DNA from: an uncultured Muribaculaceae bacterium
GTDB taxonomy: Bacteria; Bacteroidota; Bacteroidia; Bacteroidales; Muribaculaceae
Direction: 5' to 3'
Length of the DNA stretch: 19,829 nucleotides
NCBI GenBank assembly: GCA_910584185.1
Contig: CAJTYC010000048.1
Coordinates: 1 to 19,829, forward strand
A model generated the notes under the pieces. It was given only the letters and a program-made list of their open reading frames with translations, was not told the origin of the DNA and made no database searches. The position numbers and the translations under genes are program-made. Shown one piece after another: positions 8,334 through 14,707 of the stretch; the stretch's first letter is position 1, and the number at the start of each line of letters is the position of its first letter.

Positions 8334-9889
8334 CCATCGACATCAATGCGATGCAGTTCACCATGACCCGCAACGGTGAGCAGGGAGGTGACGACCCAGT
8401 GATAACAGGCCAGCAGCCCACAGGCTCCCTCCCGGTGATTTACATCAATGTATTTAAAACAGATGATCTCGGCAATCCCACCACGGAGCTTGACAACTAT
8501 GTGCTGAGCAAAGACCTCGATGACAAGAAATACCGTCCCGGCTCATATTATATGACTGTGCCTGAAGGAAGCGATTTCAAGGCAATCGGCACATCAGAGG
8601 AGCCTCTTCCCCTCGAAATCAAAGCTCGCGGCAACTATACCCGCATAGGTTTTGCCAAGAAGCCTTTCAAACTGAAACTCGGCAAGAAGCAGAATATGCT
8701 CGGCCTCACTCCCGACAAGTCGAAGCATTATGCCATATTGGCACATGCAGATGACCAGTTTGGCTATCTGCGCAACTTCACCGGCTTCAATCTTGGCAAA
8801 CGAATCCAGCTCCCCTGGACTCCCGGCATGACTCCTGTGGAAATAGTTATCAACGGCGACTACCGCGGCCTCTATTTCCTCACCGAGTCTATCCGAGTTG
8901 GCGACGGACGTATACAGATTACCGAACTCGACGACAATGTGGAGGATGGCAAACTGCTGTCGGGTGGCTACCTCGTGGAACTCGACAACTACAAAGATGA
9001 CCCAAACACCATCGTGCTTAACGATGATGAGAATGTAGACGACCAGCTTTACGTTACTCCCGACACGCCTGAAGAGTATTCTGACCTTCAGAAGAAATTC
9101 ATCACCTCGCAGTTCAACACCATGCACTCCCTCGTGAAGTCGCAAAGCGATAACCTCTGGAGCTACATGGAACTTGACGATGCGGCTCGATACTATATAG
9201 TAGAGGAGCTTATCGGCCACACCGAGTCATATCACGGTTCGACTTACCTTTTCAGAGATTTCGGCGAAAATCAGAAATGGCACTTCTCCCCTCTCTGGGA
9301 CTGCGGCAACGCTTTCATGGCTTATGACGAAACTCACTTCTTCAACTGTGACTCGTTTGGCAACACTTGGATTACAGACATGGTGCGCAACGACCGCTTC
9401 GAAGCGAAGGTAAAGGAGACTTGGAAATGGTTCATGCAAAACCACTTCGATGGTTTTTTCGACGATATCGACGCATATGTCAACAGTCTGAAGGATGCGG
9501 CCGTAGCCGACCACAAGCGTTGGGGTGATGCTCCGCTGCCAGACTCTCCTTCGGCTACACAGGTTGTCAACAACAGCAACATGGATGAGAAGCGCAACAA
9601 TGTGCGCGAGTATCTGAACCGCCGCATAGAATGGCTCAAAGGGCTGTGGGGTGATTACAGCGCAGGCAGCTACAGCGAGCCGGAACGTGACAACACTCCG
9701 GCTGCAGCGCTTCCCGACTATGTAATGCCCGACTACAGCGCAATCGAGATAATCGAGACACCCGATGCCACCGAGACTTCAGTGCCCTTATATTACGACC
9801 TGACAGGCCGCAAGCTCAACGCCCCCACAGCCGGCTCAATCGTGATAGTACGCCGCGGTGAGAAAGTCACCAAGGAAATCGCCCGCTAA
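8294..9889 (+). CDS. CotH kinase-domain protein, C-terminal part of the frameshifted gene
   Basis: This frame holds the main body of a CotH-family protein. CotH of Bacillus phosphorylates spore coat proteins, and bacterial relatives are secreted kinase-fold proteins of mostly unknown substrate. The fold starts with RGNYTRIGFAKKPFKLKL (about residues 112-129 of this frame), continues through FGYLRNFTGFNLGK and NGDYRGLYFLTESI, and reaches WHFSPLWDCGNAF, where Asp336 occupies the likely metal-binding position. The C-terminus ends in YDLTGRKLNAPTAG followed by SIVIVRRGEKVTKEIAR, like the short C-terminal tails of many Bacteroidales secreted proteins that resemble type IX sorting domains. The TTG at 8294 is only the first possible codon of the frame. 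The real upstream part is the signal peptide and SusE/F-like domain at 7935-8303, one base out of frame. The next ATG is at 8351. A hairpin terminator follows 22 bp after the stop. Whether any functional protein is made depends on whether the frameshift is real. Confidence 0.85.
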   Translation: MESNLAANTTYDLTIDINAMQFTMTRNGEQGGDDPVITGQQPTGSLPVIYINVFKTDDLGNPTTELDNYVLSKDLDDKKYRPGSYYMTVPEGSDFKAIGTSEEPLPLEIKARGNYTRIGFAKKPFKLKLGKKQNMLGLTPDKSKHYAILAHADDQFGYLRNFTGFNLGKRIQLPWTPGMTPVEIVINGDYRGLYFLTESIRVGDGRIQITELDDNVEDGKLLSGGYLVELDNYKDDPNTIVLNDDENVDDQLYVTPDTPEEYSDLQKKFITSQFNTMHSLVKSQSDNLWSYMELDDAARYYIVEELIGHTESYHGSTYLFRDFGENQKWHFSPLWDCGNAFMAYDETHFFNCDSFGNTWITDMVRNDRFEAKVKETWKWFMQNHFDGFFDDIDAYVNSLKDAAVADHKRWGDAPLPDSPSATQVVNNSNMDEKRNNVREYLNRRIEWLKGLWGDYSAGSYSEPERDNTPAAALPDYVMPDYSAIEIIETPDATETSVPLYYDLTGRKLNAPTAGSIVIVRRGEKVTKEIAR

Positions 9890-9910
9890 GCAATACATAT
9901 ATAATATATG

Positions 9911-9956
9911 AATCAGCAGGAAGATGCCTTCAGGCATTCCTGCTGATTTTCGTTTT
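9911..9956 (+). terminator. Intrinsic terminator after the CotH-domain gene
   Basis: AATCAGCAGGA (9911-9921) pairs perfectly with TCCTGCTGATT (9938-9948). After a 2-nt bulge an inner ATGCC/GGCAT stem closes a TTCA loop. It is followed by TTTCGTTTT. Confidence 0.92.
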
Positions 9957-9985
9957 GCTGATGTGGGTGTTTTTTTGTATTTTTG
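9954..9985 (+). promoter_or_regulatory. Promoter of peptide deformylase gene
   Basis: A full Bacteroidota promoter: -33 TTTG at 9954-9957, a 20-bp spacer, and -7 TATTTTTG at 9978-9985. It lies 59 bp before the def start. The -33 box overlaps the T-rich tail of the preceding terminator, so the two units are packed tightly. Confidence 0.75.
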
Positions 9986-10044
9986 CATGTTGAACCGCGA
10001 GGTTGCAGCAAACAGACTTCTGAATACATAAAATTAATAATATA

Positions 10045-10602
10045 ATGGTATTACCAGTTTATCTATATGGACATCCGGTGCTTCGTAAGGAGGTAGAGGA
10101 TATCGACAAGGATTATCCGGGTCTCGAGAAGCTTATAGCCGACATGTTCGAGACTATGTACAAGACCGACGGCATCGGCATTGCCGCTCCGCAGGTGGGC
10201 AAGTCAATAGCTGTCATTGTGATTGACGCCTCACCCTTGGCTGAGGATTTTCCGGAATGCGCGGATTCGAAGATGGTGCTTATCAACCCCACTCTTGACG
10301 TCATAGAGGATGAGTCGCCGGTGAGCCGTGCCGAAGGATGCCTGTCTTTGCCCGGACTCTCGGAGAATGTAAAGCGCCATGAGCATGTGGTGCTCAACTG
10401 GCTCGATGAGGATTTCAACGAACATGAACAGGAATTCAAGGGCTTCATGGCACGCGTGATTCAGCATGAGTTTGACCATCTTATCGGCACTGTCTATACC
10501 GACCGTATCTCACCGATACGCAAGCAGATGATACGCAACAAGCTCAACAATCTGGAACGCGGCAAGGTGAAATGCGCATACCGCACGGTAGCTAAGCAAT
10601 GA
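10045..10602 (+). CDS. def: Peptide deformylase
   Basis: A 185-residue cytoplasmic metalloenzyme that removes the N-formyl group from the initiator methionine of new proteins. All three family motifs are present: GIGIAAPQ (residues 43-50), EGCLSLPG with metal ligand Cys99, and HEFDH with His141, His145 and catalytic Glu142. Length is normal for the family. The ATG at 10045 begins MVLPVYLYGHPVLR, a typical start for Bacteroidales deformylases. It has its own promoter at 9954-9985, so it is probably read separately from the CotH-domain gene. An AT-rich repeat region without a clear terminator separates it from ettA, so some readthrough into ettA is possible. Confidence 0.97.
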   Translation: MVLPVYLYGHPVLRKEVEDIDKDYPGLEKLIADMFETMYKTDGIGIAAPQVGKSIAVIVIDASPLAEDFPECADSKMVLINPTLDVIEDESPVSRAEGCLSLPGLSENVKRHEHVVLNWLDEDFNEHEQEFKGFMARVIQHEFDHLIGTVYTDRISPIRKQMIRNKLNNLERGKVKCAYRTVAKQ

Positions 10603-10610
10603 ATATTTAA

Positions 10611-10735
10611 TAATTAATAATGAATAACTATTGACAACTTATTGAAATTAATCAATATTTGCAGCCTGCTATTCATTATTAATTAATTACTCATTATTCA
10701 TTATTCACTATTCATTATTCACCATTCATTATTCA
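10611..10735. repeat. AT-rich inverted repeat and ATTCATTATTCA array between def and ettA
   Basis: Two 16-bp arms are perfect inverted copies: TAATTAATAATGAATA at 10611-10626 and TATTCATTATTAATTA at 10670-10685. The right arm runs into a degenerate direct array of the motif (T)ATTCATTATTCA with spacer letters AC or CC, ending near 10735. A short related block (ATTATTCAATATTCATTATTCATT) occurs at 13098-13121, split here only by description. No protein or RNA function is assigned. Confidence 0.8.
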
Positions 10736-10752
10736 TTTTTAATTGAATTATC

Positions 10753-12438
10753 GTGGCAGACGACAAGAAGATTATTTTCTCGATGGTTGGCGTTAGCAAG
10801 GTTATTCCTCCTCAGCGCCAGATTCTTAAAAACATATACCTCTCTTTTTTCTACGGAGCTAAGATCGGTATCATAGGTCTTAACGGTAGCGGTAAGTCTA
10901 CGTTGTTGAAAATCATCGCCGGCATCGACAAGAGCTATCAGGGCAATGTGGTTTTCAACCAGGATTATTCCGTAGGCTACCTGGAGCAGGAGCCGAAGCT
11001 GGACCCGGAGAAAACAGTTCGCGAAGTGGTGCAGGAGGGGGTGGAACCCATCATGGCCTTACTGCGCGAATATGATGAGGTCAACAACGCATTTGCTGAC
11101 CCTGAAGTGCTTGAAGATCCCGACAAGATGGATAAGCTGATACAGCGTCAGTCGGAGCTTCAGGATAAGCTCGACGCTACCGATGCGTGGAATATCGACA
11201 ACAAGCTCGACCGGGCGATGGATGCTTTGCGCTGTCCGCCCGACGACAAGAAAGTGGGCGTACTTTCGGGTGGTGAACGCCGCCGAGTGGCGCTCTGCCG
11301 TCTGTTGCTCAGCCAGCCCGACATCCTGCTGCTCGATGAGCCTACCAACCACCTCGACGCAGAGTCTATCGACTGGCTCGAACAGCACTTGCAGCAATAT
11401 CCCGGCACAGTGATTGCCGTGACGCACGACCGTTACTTCCTCGACCATGTGGCAGGCTGGATACTGGAGCTTGACCGTGGCGAAGGTATTCCATGGAAGG
11501 GTAACTACTCTTCATGGCTCGACCAGAAGACCAAGCGCATGGAGCAGGAAGAGAAACAGGCGAGCAAACGCCGCAAGACCCTTGAGCGCGAGCTTGAGTG
11601 GGTGCGCATGGCCCCGAAGGCCCGCCAAGCCAAGGGTAAAGCCCGTCTTTCGAGTTACGACCGCTTGCTCAATGAAGACCAGAAAGAACGTGAGGAGAAA
11701 CTGGAGATATTCATACCGAACGGTCCTCGCTTGGGCAACAAGGTTATCGAGGCGAAGCATCTCGCCAAGGCATATGATGACAAGGCTCTCTTCACCGACC
11801 TGAACTTCATGCTTCCGCCAAACGGCATCGTGGGTGTGATAGGTCCCAACGGTGCAGGTAAGACTACGCTTTTCCGTCTTATAATGGGCTTGGAGAAGCA
11901 AGACCGTGGCGATTTTGAAGTTGGCGAGACTGTAAAGATCGCATATGTGGACCAGAACCACAAAGACCTATCGCCCGAGAAGACCGTATATGAGGTGATT
12001 TCTCAGGGAGTTGAATCGTTCCGCATGGGAGGCCGCGACATGAACGCACGTGCTTACCTATCGCGTTTCAACTTCACCGGAGCAGATCAGGAGAAGAAAA
12101 TCGGGGTACTTTCGGGCGGAGAGCGCAACAGGCTTCACTTGGCGATGGCACTAAAAGAGGAGGGTAATGTGTTGCTTCTCGACGAGCCGACCAACGATAT
12201 CGACGTGAATACGCTCCGCGCACTGGAGGAAGGCCTGGAGAACTTCGCCGGCTGTGCCGTGGTGGTTAGCCACGACCGCTGGTTCCTTGACCGAATTGCG
12301 ACGCACATCCTCGCATTCGAAGGCGACAGCCAAGTAACCTACTTCGAAGGAAGCTACTCCGAATACGAAGAATTCAAGAAAAAACGCGACGGAGGCCTCG
12401 ACACGCCCCACCGCATCAAATACCGCAAGTTGGTATAA
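10753..12438 (+). CDS. ettA: Energy-dependent translational throttle protein EttA (ABC-F)
   Basis: A 561-residue soluble ABC-F ATPase with two nucleotide-binding domains and no membrane helices. EttA binds the ribosomal E site and gates entry into elongation according to ATP/ADP level. Domain 1 has Walker A GLNGSGKST (42-50), signature LSGGERRR (from 171) and Walker B LLLDEPTNHLD (catalytic Glu196). The P-site tRNA interaction motif lies between the domains around residues 282-305 (EWVRMAPKARQAKGKARL). This stretch separates EttA from Uup and from antibiotic-resistance ABC-F proteins. Domain 2 has GPNGAGKTT (from 364), LSGGERNR (from 453) and LLLDEPTNDID (Glu478). The start is a GTG at 10753, giving MADDKKIIFSMVGVSK, the usual N-terminus; no closer ATG fits. 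Length matches the family. Confidence 0.96.
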   Translation: MADDKKIIFSMVGVSKVIPPQRQILKNIYLSFFYGAKIGIIGLNGSGKSTLLKIIAGIDKSYQGNVVFNQDYSVGYLEQEPKLDPEKTVREVVQEGVEPIMALLREYDEVNNAFADPEVLEDPDKMDKLIQRQSELQDKLDATDAWNIDNKLDRAMDALRCPPDDKKVGVLSGGERRRVALCRLLLSQPDILLLDEPTNHLDAESIDWLEQHLQQYPGTVIAVTHDRYFLDHVAGWILELDRGEGIPWKGNYSSWLDQKTKRMEQEEKQASKRRKTLERELEWVRMAPKARQAKGKARLSSYDRLLNEDQKEREEKLEIFIPNGPRLGNKVIEAKHLAKAYDDKALFTDLNFMLPPNGIVGVIGPNGAGKTTLFRLIMGLEKQDRGDFEVGETVKIAYVDQNHKDLSPEKTVYEVISQGVESFRMGGRDMNARAYLSRFNFTGADQEKKIGVLSGGERNRLHLAMALKEEGNVLLLDEPTNDIDVNTLRALEEGLENFAGCAVVVSHDRWFLDRIATHILAFEGDSQVTYFEGSYSEYEEFKKKRDGGLDTPHRIKYRKLV

Positions 12439-12466
12439 CAATTTTGCGACCCATAAGCTTCTACAA

Positions 12467-12498
12467 TTTGCAAGATTGCGGAATTTTTTGTAATTTTG
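12467..12498 (+). promoter_or_regulatory. Promoter of rpmE2
   Basis: TTTG at 12467-12470, a spacer of exactly 20 bp, then TAATTTTG at 12491-12498: a full match to the Bacteroidota -33/-7 consensus. It implies a 5' leader of about 95 nt before the L31 start codon. Confidence 0.8.
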
Positions 12499-12508
12499 CA
12501 GCCGAATT

Positions 12509-12571
12509 GGCGGGGTCGCGACCTGCCGATTGTTGCGCTTGGAGGCTCGCCAGGCTTAAGGGCGCTTAATC
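12509..12571 (+). ncRNA. Structured mRNA leader of rpmE2 (candidate cis-regulatory RNA)
   Basis: Two adjacent hairpins can form in the leader. The first (12509-12527) pairs GGC with GCC around a GGTCGCGACC-like core. The second (12528-12571) has outer GATT/AATC, a GCGC/GCGC stem at 12535-12538 and 12562-12565, and an inner TTGG/CCAG stem closing a 7-nt loop. The block is clearly GC-richer than the flanking leader. Many ribosomal protein mRNAs carry leaders bound by their own product. I cannot match this one to a named family, so the regulatory role is inference. Confidence 0.45.
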
Positions 12572-12598
12572 ACAAACATTTAACTGCAGTAATTAGAA

Positions 12599-12853
12599 AT
12601 GAAAAAAGACATTCATCCCTCTAACTATCGTGAAGTTTGCTTCAAAGACATGTCGAACGACGAGGTGTTCATCACCCGCAGCACAGTCGCTTCACGCGAG
12701 ACAATCGAGATTGACGGCAAAGAGTATCCCCTCGTAAAGCTTGAAATCACCAGCTCGTCTCACCCCTTCTTCACCGGTAAGCAGAAACTCGTGGACACCG
12801 CAGGTCGTGTGGACCGTTTCCGCAGCCGCTATGGCAACCGCATCAAGAAGTAA
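12599..12853 (+). CDS. rpmE2: 50S ribosomal protein L31, type B (zinc-free form)
   Basis: An 84-residue ribosomal protein of the large subunit, which helps bridge the subunits. The sequence MKKDIHPSNYREVCFKDMS, the segment SSHPFFTGKQKLVDTAGRVDRF and the ending RYGNRIKK are diagnostic of type B L31. The protein has a single Cys (residue 15) and none of the Cys pairs that hold zinc in type A L31. In bacteria with both forms, the zinc-free one is made under zinc shortage. In Bacteroidota this form is commonly the only one, so zinc control should not be assumed. It stands alone between its own promoter and a strong terminator. Confidence 0.97.
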   Translation: MKKDIHPSNYREVCFKDMSNDEVFITRSTVASRETIEIDGKEYPLVKLEITSSSHPFFTGKQKLVDTAGRVDRFRSRYGNRIKK

Positions 12854-12880
12854 TTCAGGGAAACGAATTAACCCTAAGCA

Positions 12881-12918
12881 AACGGAGTGCATCTTTCGAT
12901 GCACTCCGTTTCTCATTT
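12881..12918 (+). terminator. Intrinsic terminator after rpmE2
   Basis: A perfect 13-bp stem: AACGGAGTGCATC (12881-12893) and GATGCACTCCGTT (12898-12910), with a TTTC loop, followed by TCTCATTT. GC-rich repeat units begin directly after it. Confidence 0.94.
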
Positions 12919-13097
12919 ATGGTCGTCATTTATGGTCGTCGCCGGAGGCTCCTCTCTCCCGGTGGCTTCGCGATGACTTAGTTCGTGGTGTCGTCGCTGG
13001 AGGCTCCTCTCTCACAGTGGCTTCGCGATGACTTGGTTCTTGGTGTCGTCGGCGGCGCCTCCTCTCCCCCCAGTGCGCGAGGCAGCGTCGCGAAGCC
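12915..13097 (+). repeat. Intergenic GC-rich repeat locus 1 (units A-A-B)
   Basis: Three units start with GTCGTC at 12935, 12990 and 13045, a constant period of 55 bp. The first two (type A) differ at about 5 of 55 positions and share GGAGGCTCCTCTCTC and GTGGCTTCGCGATGACTT. The third (type B) reads GGCGGCGCCTCCTC and ends GTCGCGAAGCC. A 13-bp direct duplication, ATTTATGGTCGTC (12915-12927 and 12928-12940), marks the junction with the rpmE2 terminator. GGCTTCGCGA at the end of the second A unit is the exact complement of TCGCGAAGCC at the end of B, so a long-range stem is possible. Open frames across the units carry no known domain and are treated as chance. Confidence 0.88.
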
Positions 13098-13112
13098 ATT
13101 ATTCAATATTCA

Positions 13113-14660
13113 TTATTCATTGATTGTTGCCGGCATTGGCTGGTGGGCCTGGCGGAGCAGGTCGTTTACTGTCTTCACCGGGTTGAAGGTCTGTGCCGGC
13201 ACCTCGATGAAGATTGAATTCCAGTCGCTCATTGCGCCGTTCCAGAGGCCGGGAAGCTCGAGAGCCTTGATCTCAGTGCCCTCCACACTCTTCTGCGAGA
13301 TGAAACCGGTGGTCTTGTCAACATACTTCGTCAAGTCGAATTTGTCACCCTTATAGTCGCGCACCGACACGGCGAGGTCCACCGGGTTGAAGTGGGTAGA
13401 CTCCTTGAGCATCTTCATCGAAGCCTTGTCGTCAACATCTATCTGTGTTGATTCAAGAATCTGCGGGCTGACAGTGCCGTCGGCATTGTATACGAGGAAC
13501 GGACCGCCGCCTGGCTCACCCTCATTGCGCACCATGCCGCAGACACGCAAAGGGCGGTTGAGCTTGCCGAAGAGATAGCCAATCTTCTCCTCACGGGTCA
13601 TCTCGTCAGTCTTATCATGAGTGATATTGAGCACATTGCGCATGAAAGCGACAATCTCGTTCAGCTTCTCATCATCAGGATTGCCCTCGGCGAGCAGCTT
13701 GCAATACTCATTAATGCGCTGATGCACAGCCACGAGCGTGCCACCGAGCACCTTCTTATACTGTATGGTGGCACCACGATGGGTATCGGGCACTACATTG
13801 TCGATATTCTTAATGAAAATCACATCGGCATCGAGGTCATTGAGATTTTCGATAAGGGCACCATGACCACCGGGGCGGAAGAAAAGATTACCGTTATGAC
13901 GGAAGGGAGTACCGTCGAGGTTGGCAGCCACAGTGTCGGTGCTCGGCTTCTGCACAGAGTAAGTCACGTCAAACTCCACACCATATTCATGACCGAGGTG
14001 ACCGGCAGCCTCCTCCACTTTCATCTTGACAAGCGGGAGATGGTCTTCGGACACGGTGAAATGCACATGCACCACGCCATCCTTGCCGACTGCATACTGC
14101 GCACCCTCAGCAAGGTGCTCCTCAAGAGCGGTACGAGAAGTACCTATAATCTTATGGAACTGTAGCAACGCCTTCGGGAGCTGACCATAATTCAAACCGG
14201 TCTTTTCGAGCAGTGCCTTCACCACATCCTTATGACGTTTCTCCTTGACAAGAGAGGCAACACTCTTGCCATAAAGCTCGAGGGTCACAAAATTAAGGCG
14301 ATGGAAGAACGCAAAATTCTCAATCTCGTCAAAAAACTTCTTCATAAAATCATTGTCGGGAGTATCAGCCTTACCATTGGCAAAGGCGAAGATATTCTTG
14401 AACATGCGCGAGGCAGCGCCACTGGCCGGCACCATCTTTGCCACGGACCCGCCCTGACGCAAGAAATCATCCCAACACTTTATGGCACCAATTTCCATCT
14501 GCGCATTCAGTTCGGAGATGCCATTGCCAGGAGTGGCTGCACCTTCGAGTTTCAAATATGGAAATCCTTCTTGCAGCATGTGGAGCTGCTCAGTGAGTTT
14601 TTCTACGGTGATTCCTTTCTCTTTCAAGAGAATCAAGTCTTTCTCTTCAAGTTCTTTCAT
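13113..14660 (-). CDS. DUF4301 family protein, possible nucleotidyltransferase-fold enzyme
   Basis: A 515-residue cytoplasmic protein of the Bacteroidota family DUF4301, function unproven. Seen directly: no signal peptide or membrane segment, and three conserved-looking motifs. KMVPASGAASRMF (about 76-87) resembles the Gly-rich nucleotide loop of sugar-phosphate nucleotidyltransferases. FRPGGHGALIENL (about 261-273) resembles the P-x-GHG loop of UDP-sugar pyrophosphorylases, and IFIKNIDNVV (281-290) resembles their metal-binding N-x-D-N strand. HRGATIQYKKVLGGTLV follows. These match the order of motifs in UDPGP-type enzymes, so a sugar-activating role is a reasonable guess but only inference. 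It lies 47 bp downstream of tilS on the same strand, with an 18-bp tandem duplication in the gap, and is probably cotranscribed with it. Its 3' end faces the rpmE2 repeat locus. Confidence 0.9.
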   Translation of the reverse strand: MKELEEKDLILLKEKGITVEKLTEQLHMLQEGFPYLKLEGAATPGNGISELNAQMEIGAIKCWDDFLRQGGSVAKMVPASGAASRMFKNIFAFANGKADTPDNDFMKKFFDEIENFAFFHRLNFVTLELYGKSVASLVKEKRHKDVVKALLEKTGLNYGQLPKALLQFHKIIGTSRTALEEHLAEGAQYAVGKDGVVHVHFTVSEDHLPLVKMKVEEAAGHLGHEYGVEFDVTYSVQKPSTDTVAANLDGTPFRHNGNLFFRPGGHGALIENLNDLDADVIFIKNIDNVVPDTHRGATIQYKKVLGGTLVAVHQRINEYCKLLAEGNPDDEKLNEIVAFMRNVLNITHDKTDEMTREEKIGYLFGKLNRPLRVCGMVRNEGEPGGGPFLVYNADGTVSPQILESTQIDVDDKASMKMLKESTHFNPVDLAVSVRDYKGDKFDLTKYVDKTTGFISQKSVEGTEIKALELPGLWNGAMSDWNSIFIEVPAQTFNPVKTVNDLLRQAHQPMPATINE

Positions 14661-14662
14661 AA

Positions 14663-14704
14663 TTCGTTTTGATTATATATTTCGTTTTGATTATATATTT
14701 CGTT
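14663..14704. repeat. 18-bp tandem duplication between tilS and the DUF4301 gene
   Basis: TTCGTTTTGATTATATAT occurs twice head to tail (14663-14680 and 14681-14698), and a third partial copy begins TTCGTT at 14699. It fills most of the 47-bp gap just before the DUF4301 start codon, so a change in copy number would change the spacing in front of that gene. Confidence 0.95.
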
Positions 14705-14707
14705 AAT

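Noticed and set aside
10753..12438. Antibiotic-resistance ABC-F protein
   Set aside because: The linker has the EttA P-site tRNA motif and the protein lacks the extended antibiotic-resistance domain arm; EttA is the better fit.
12935..13097. CRISPR array
   Set aside because: Units repeat over their whole 55 bp without unique spacers, and there are no cas genes.
12741..13356. Open frames through the repeat locus (for example a 96-codon frame ending near 13031)
   Set aside because: They arise from GC-rich repeat units and overlap rpmE2 or the end of the DUF4301 gene. The translated repeats look like chance peptides.
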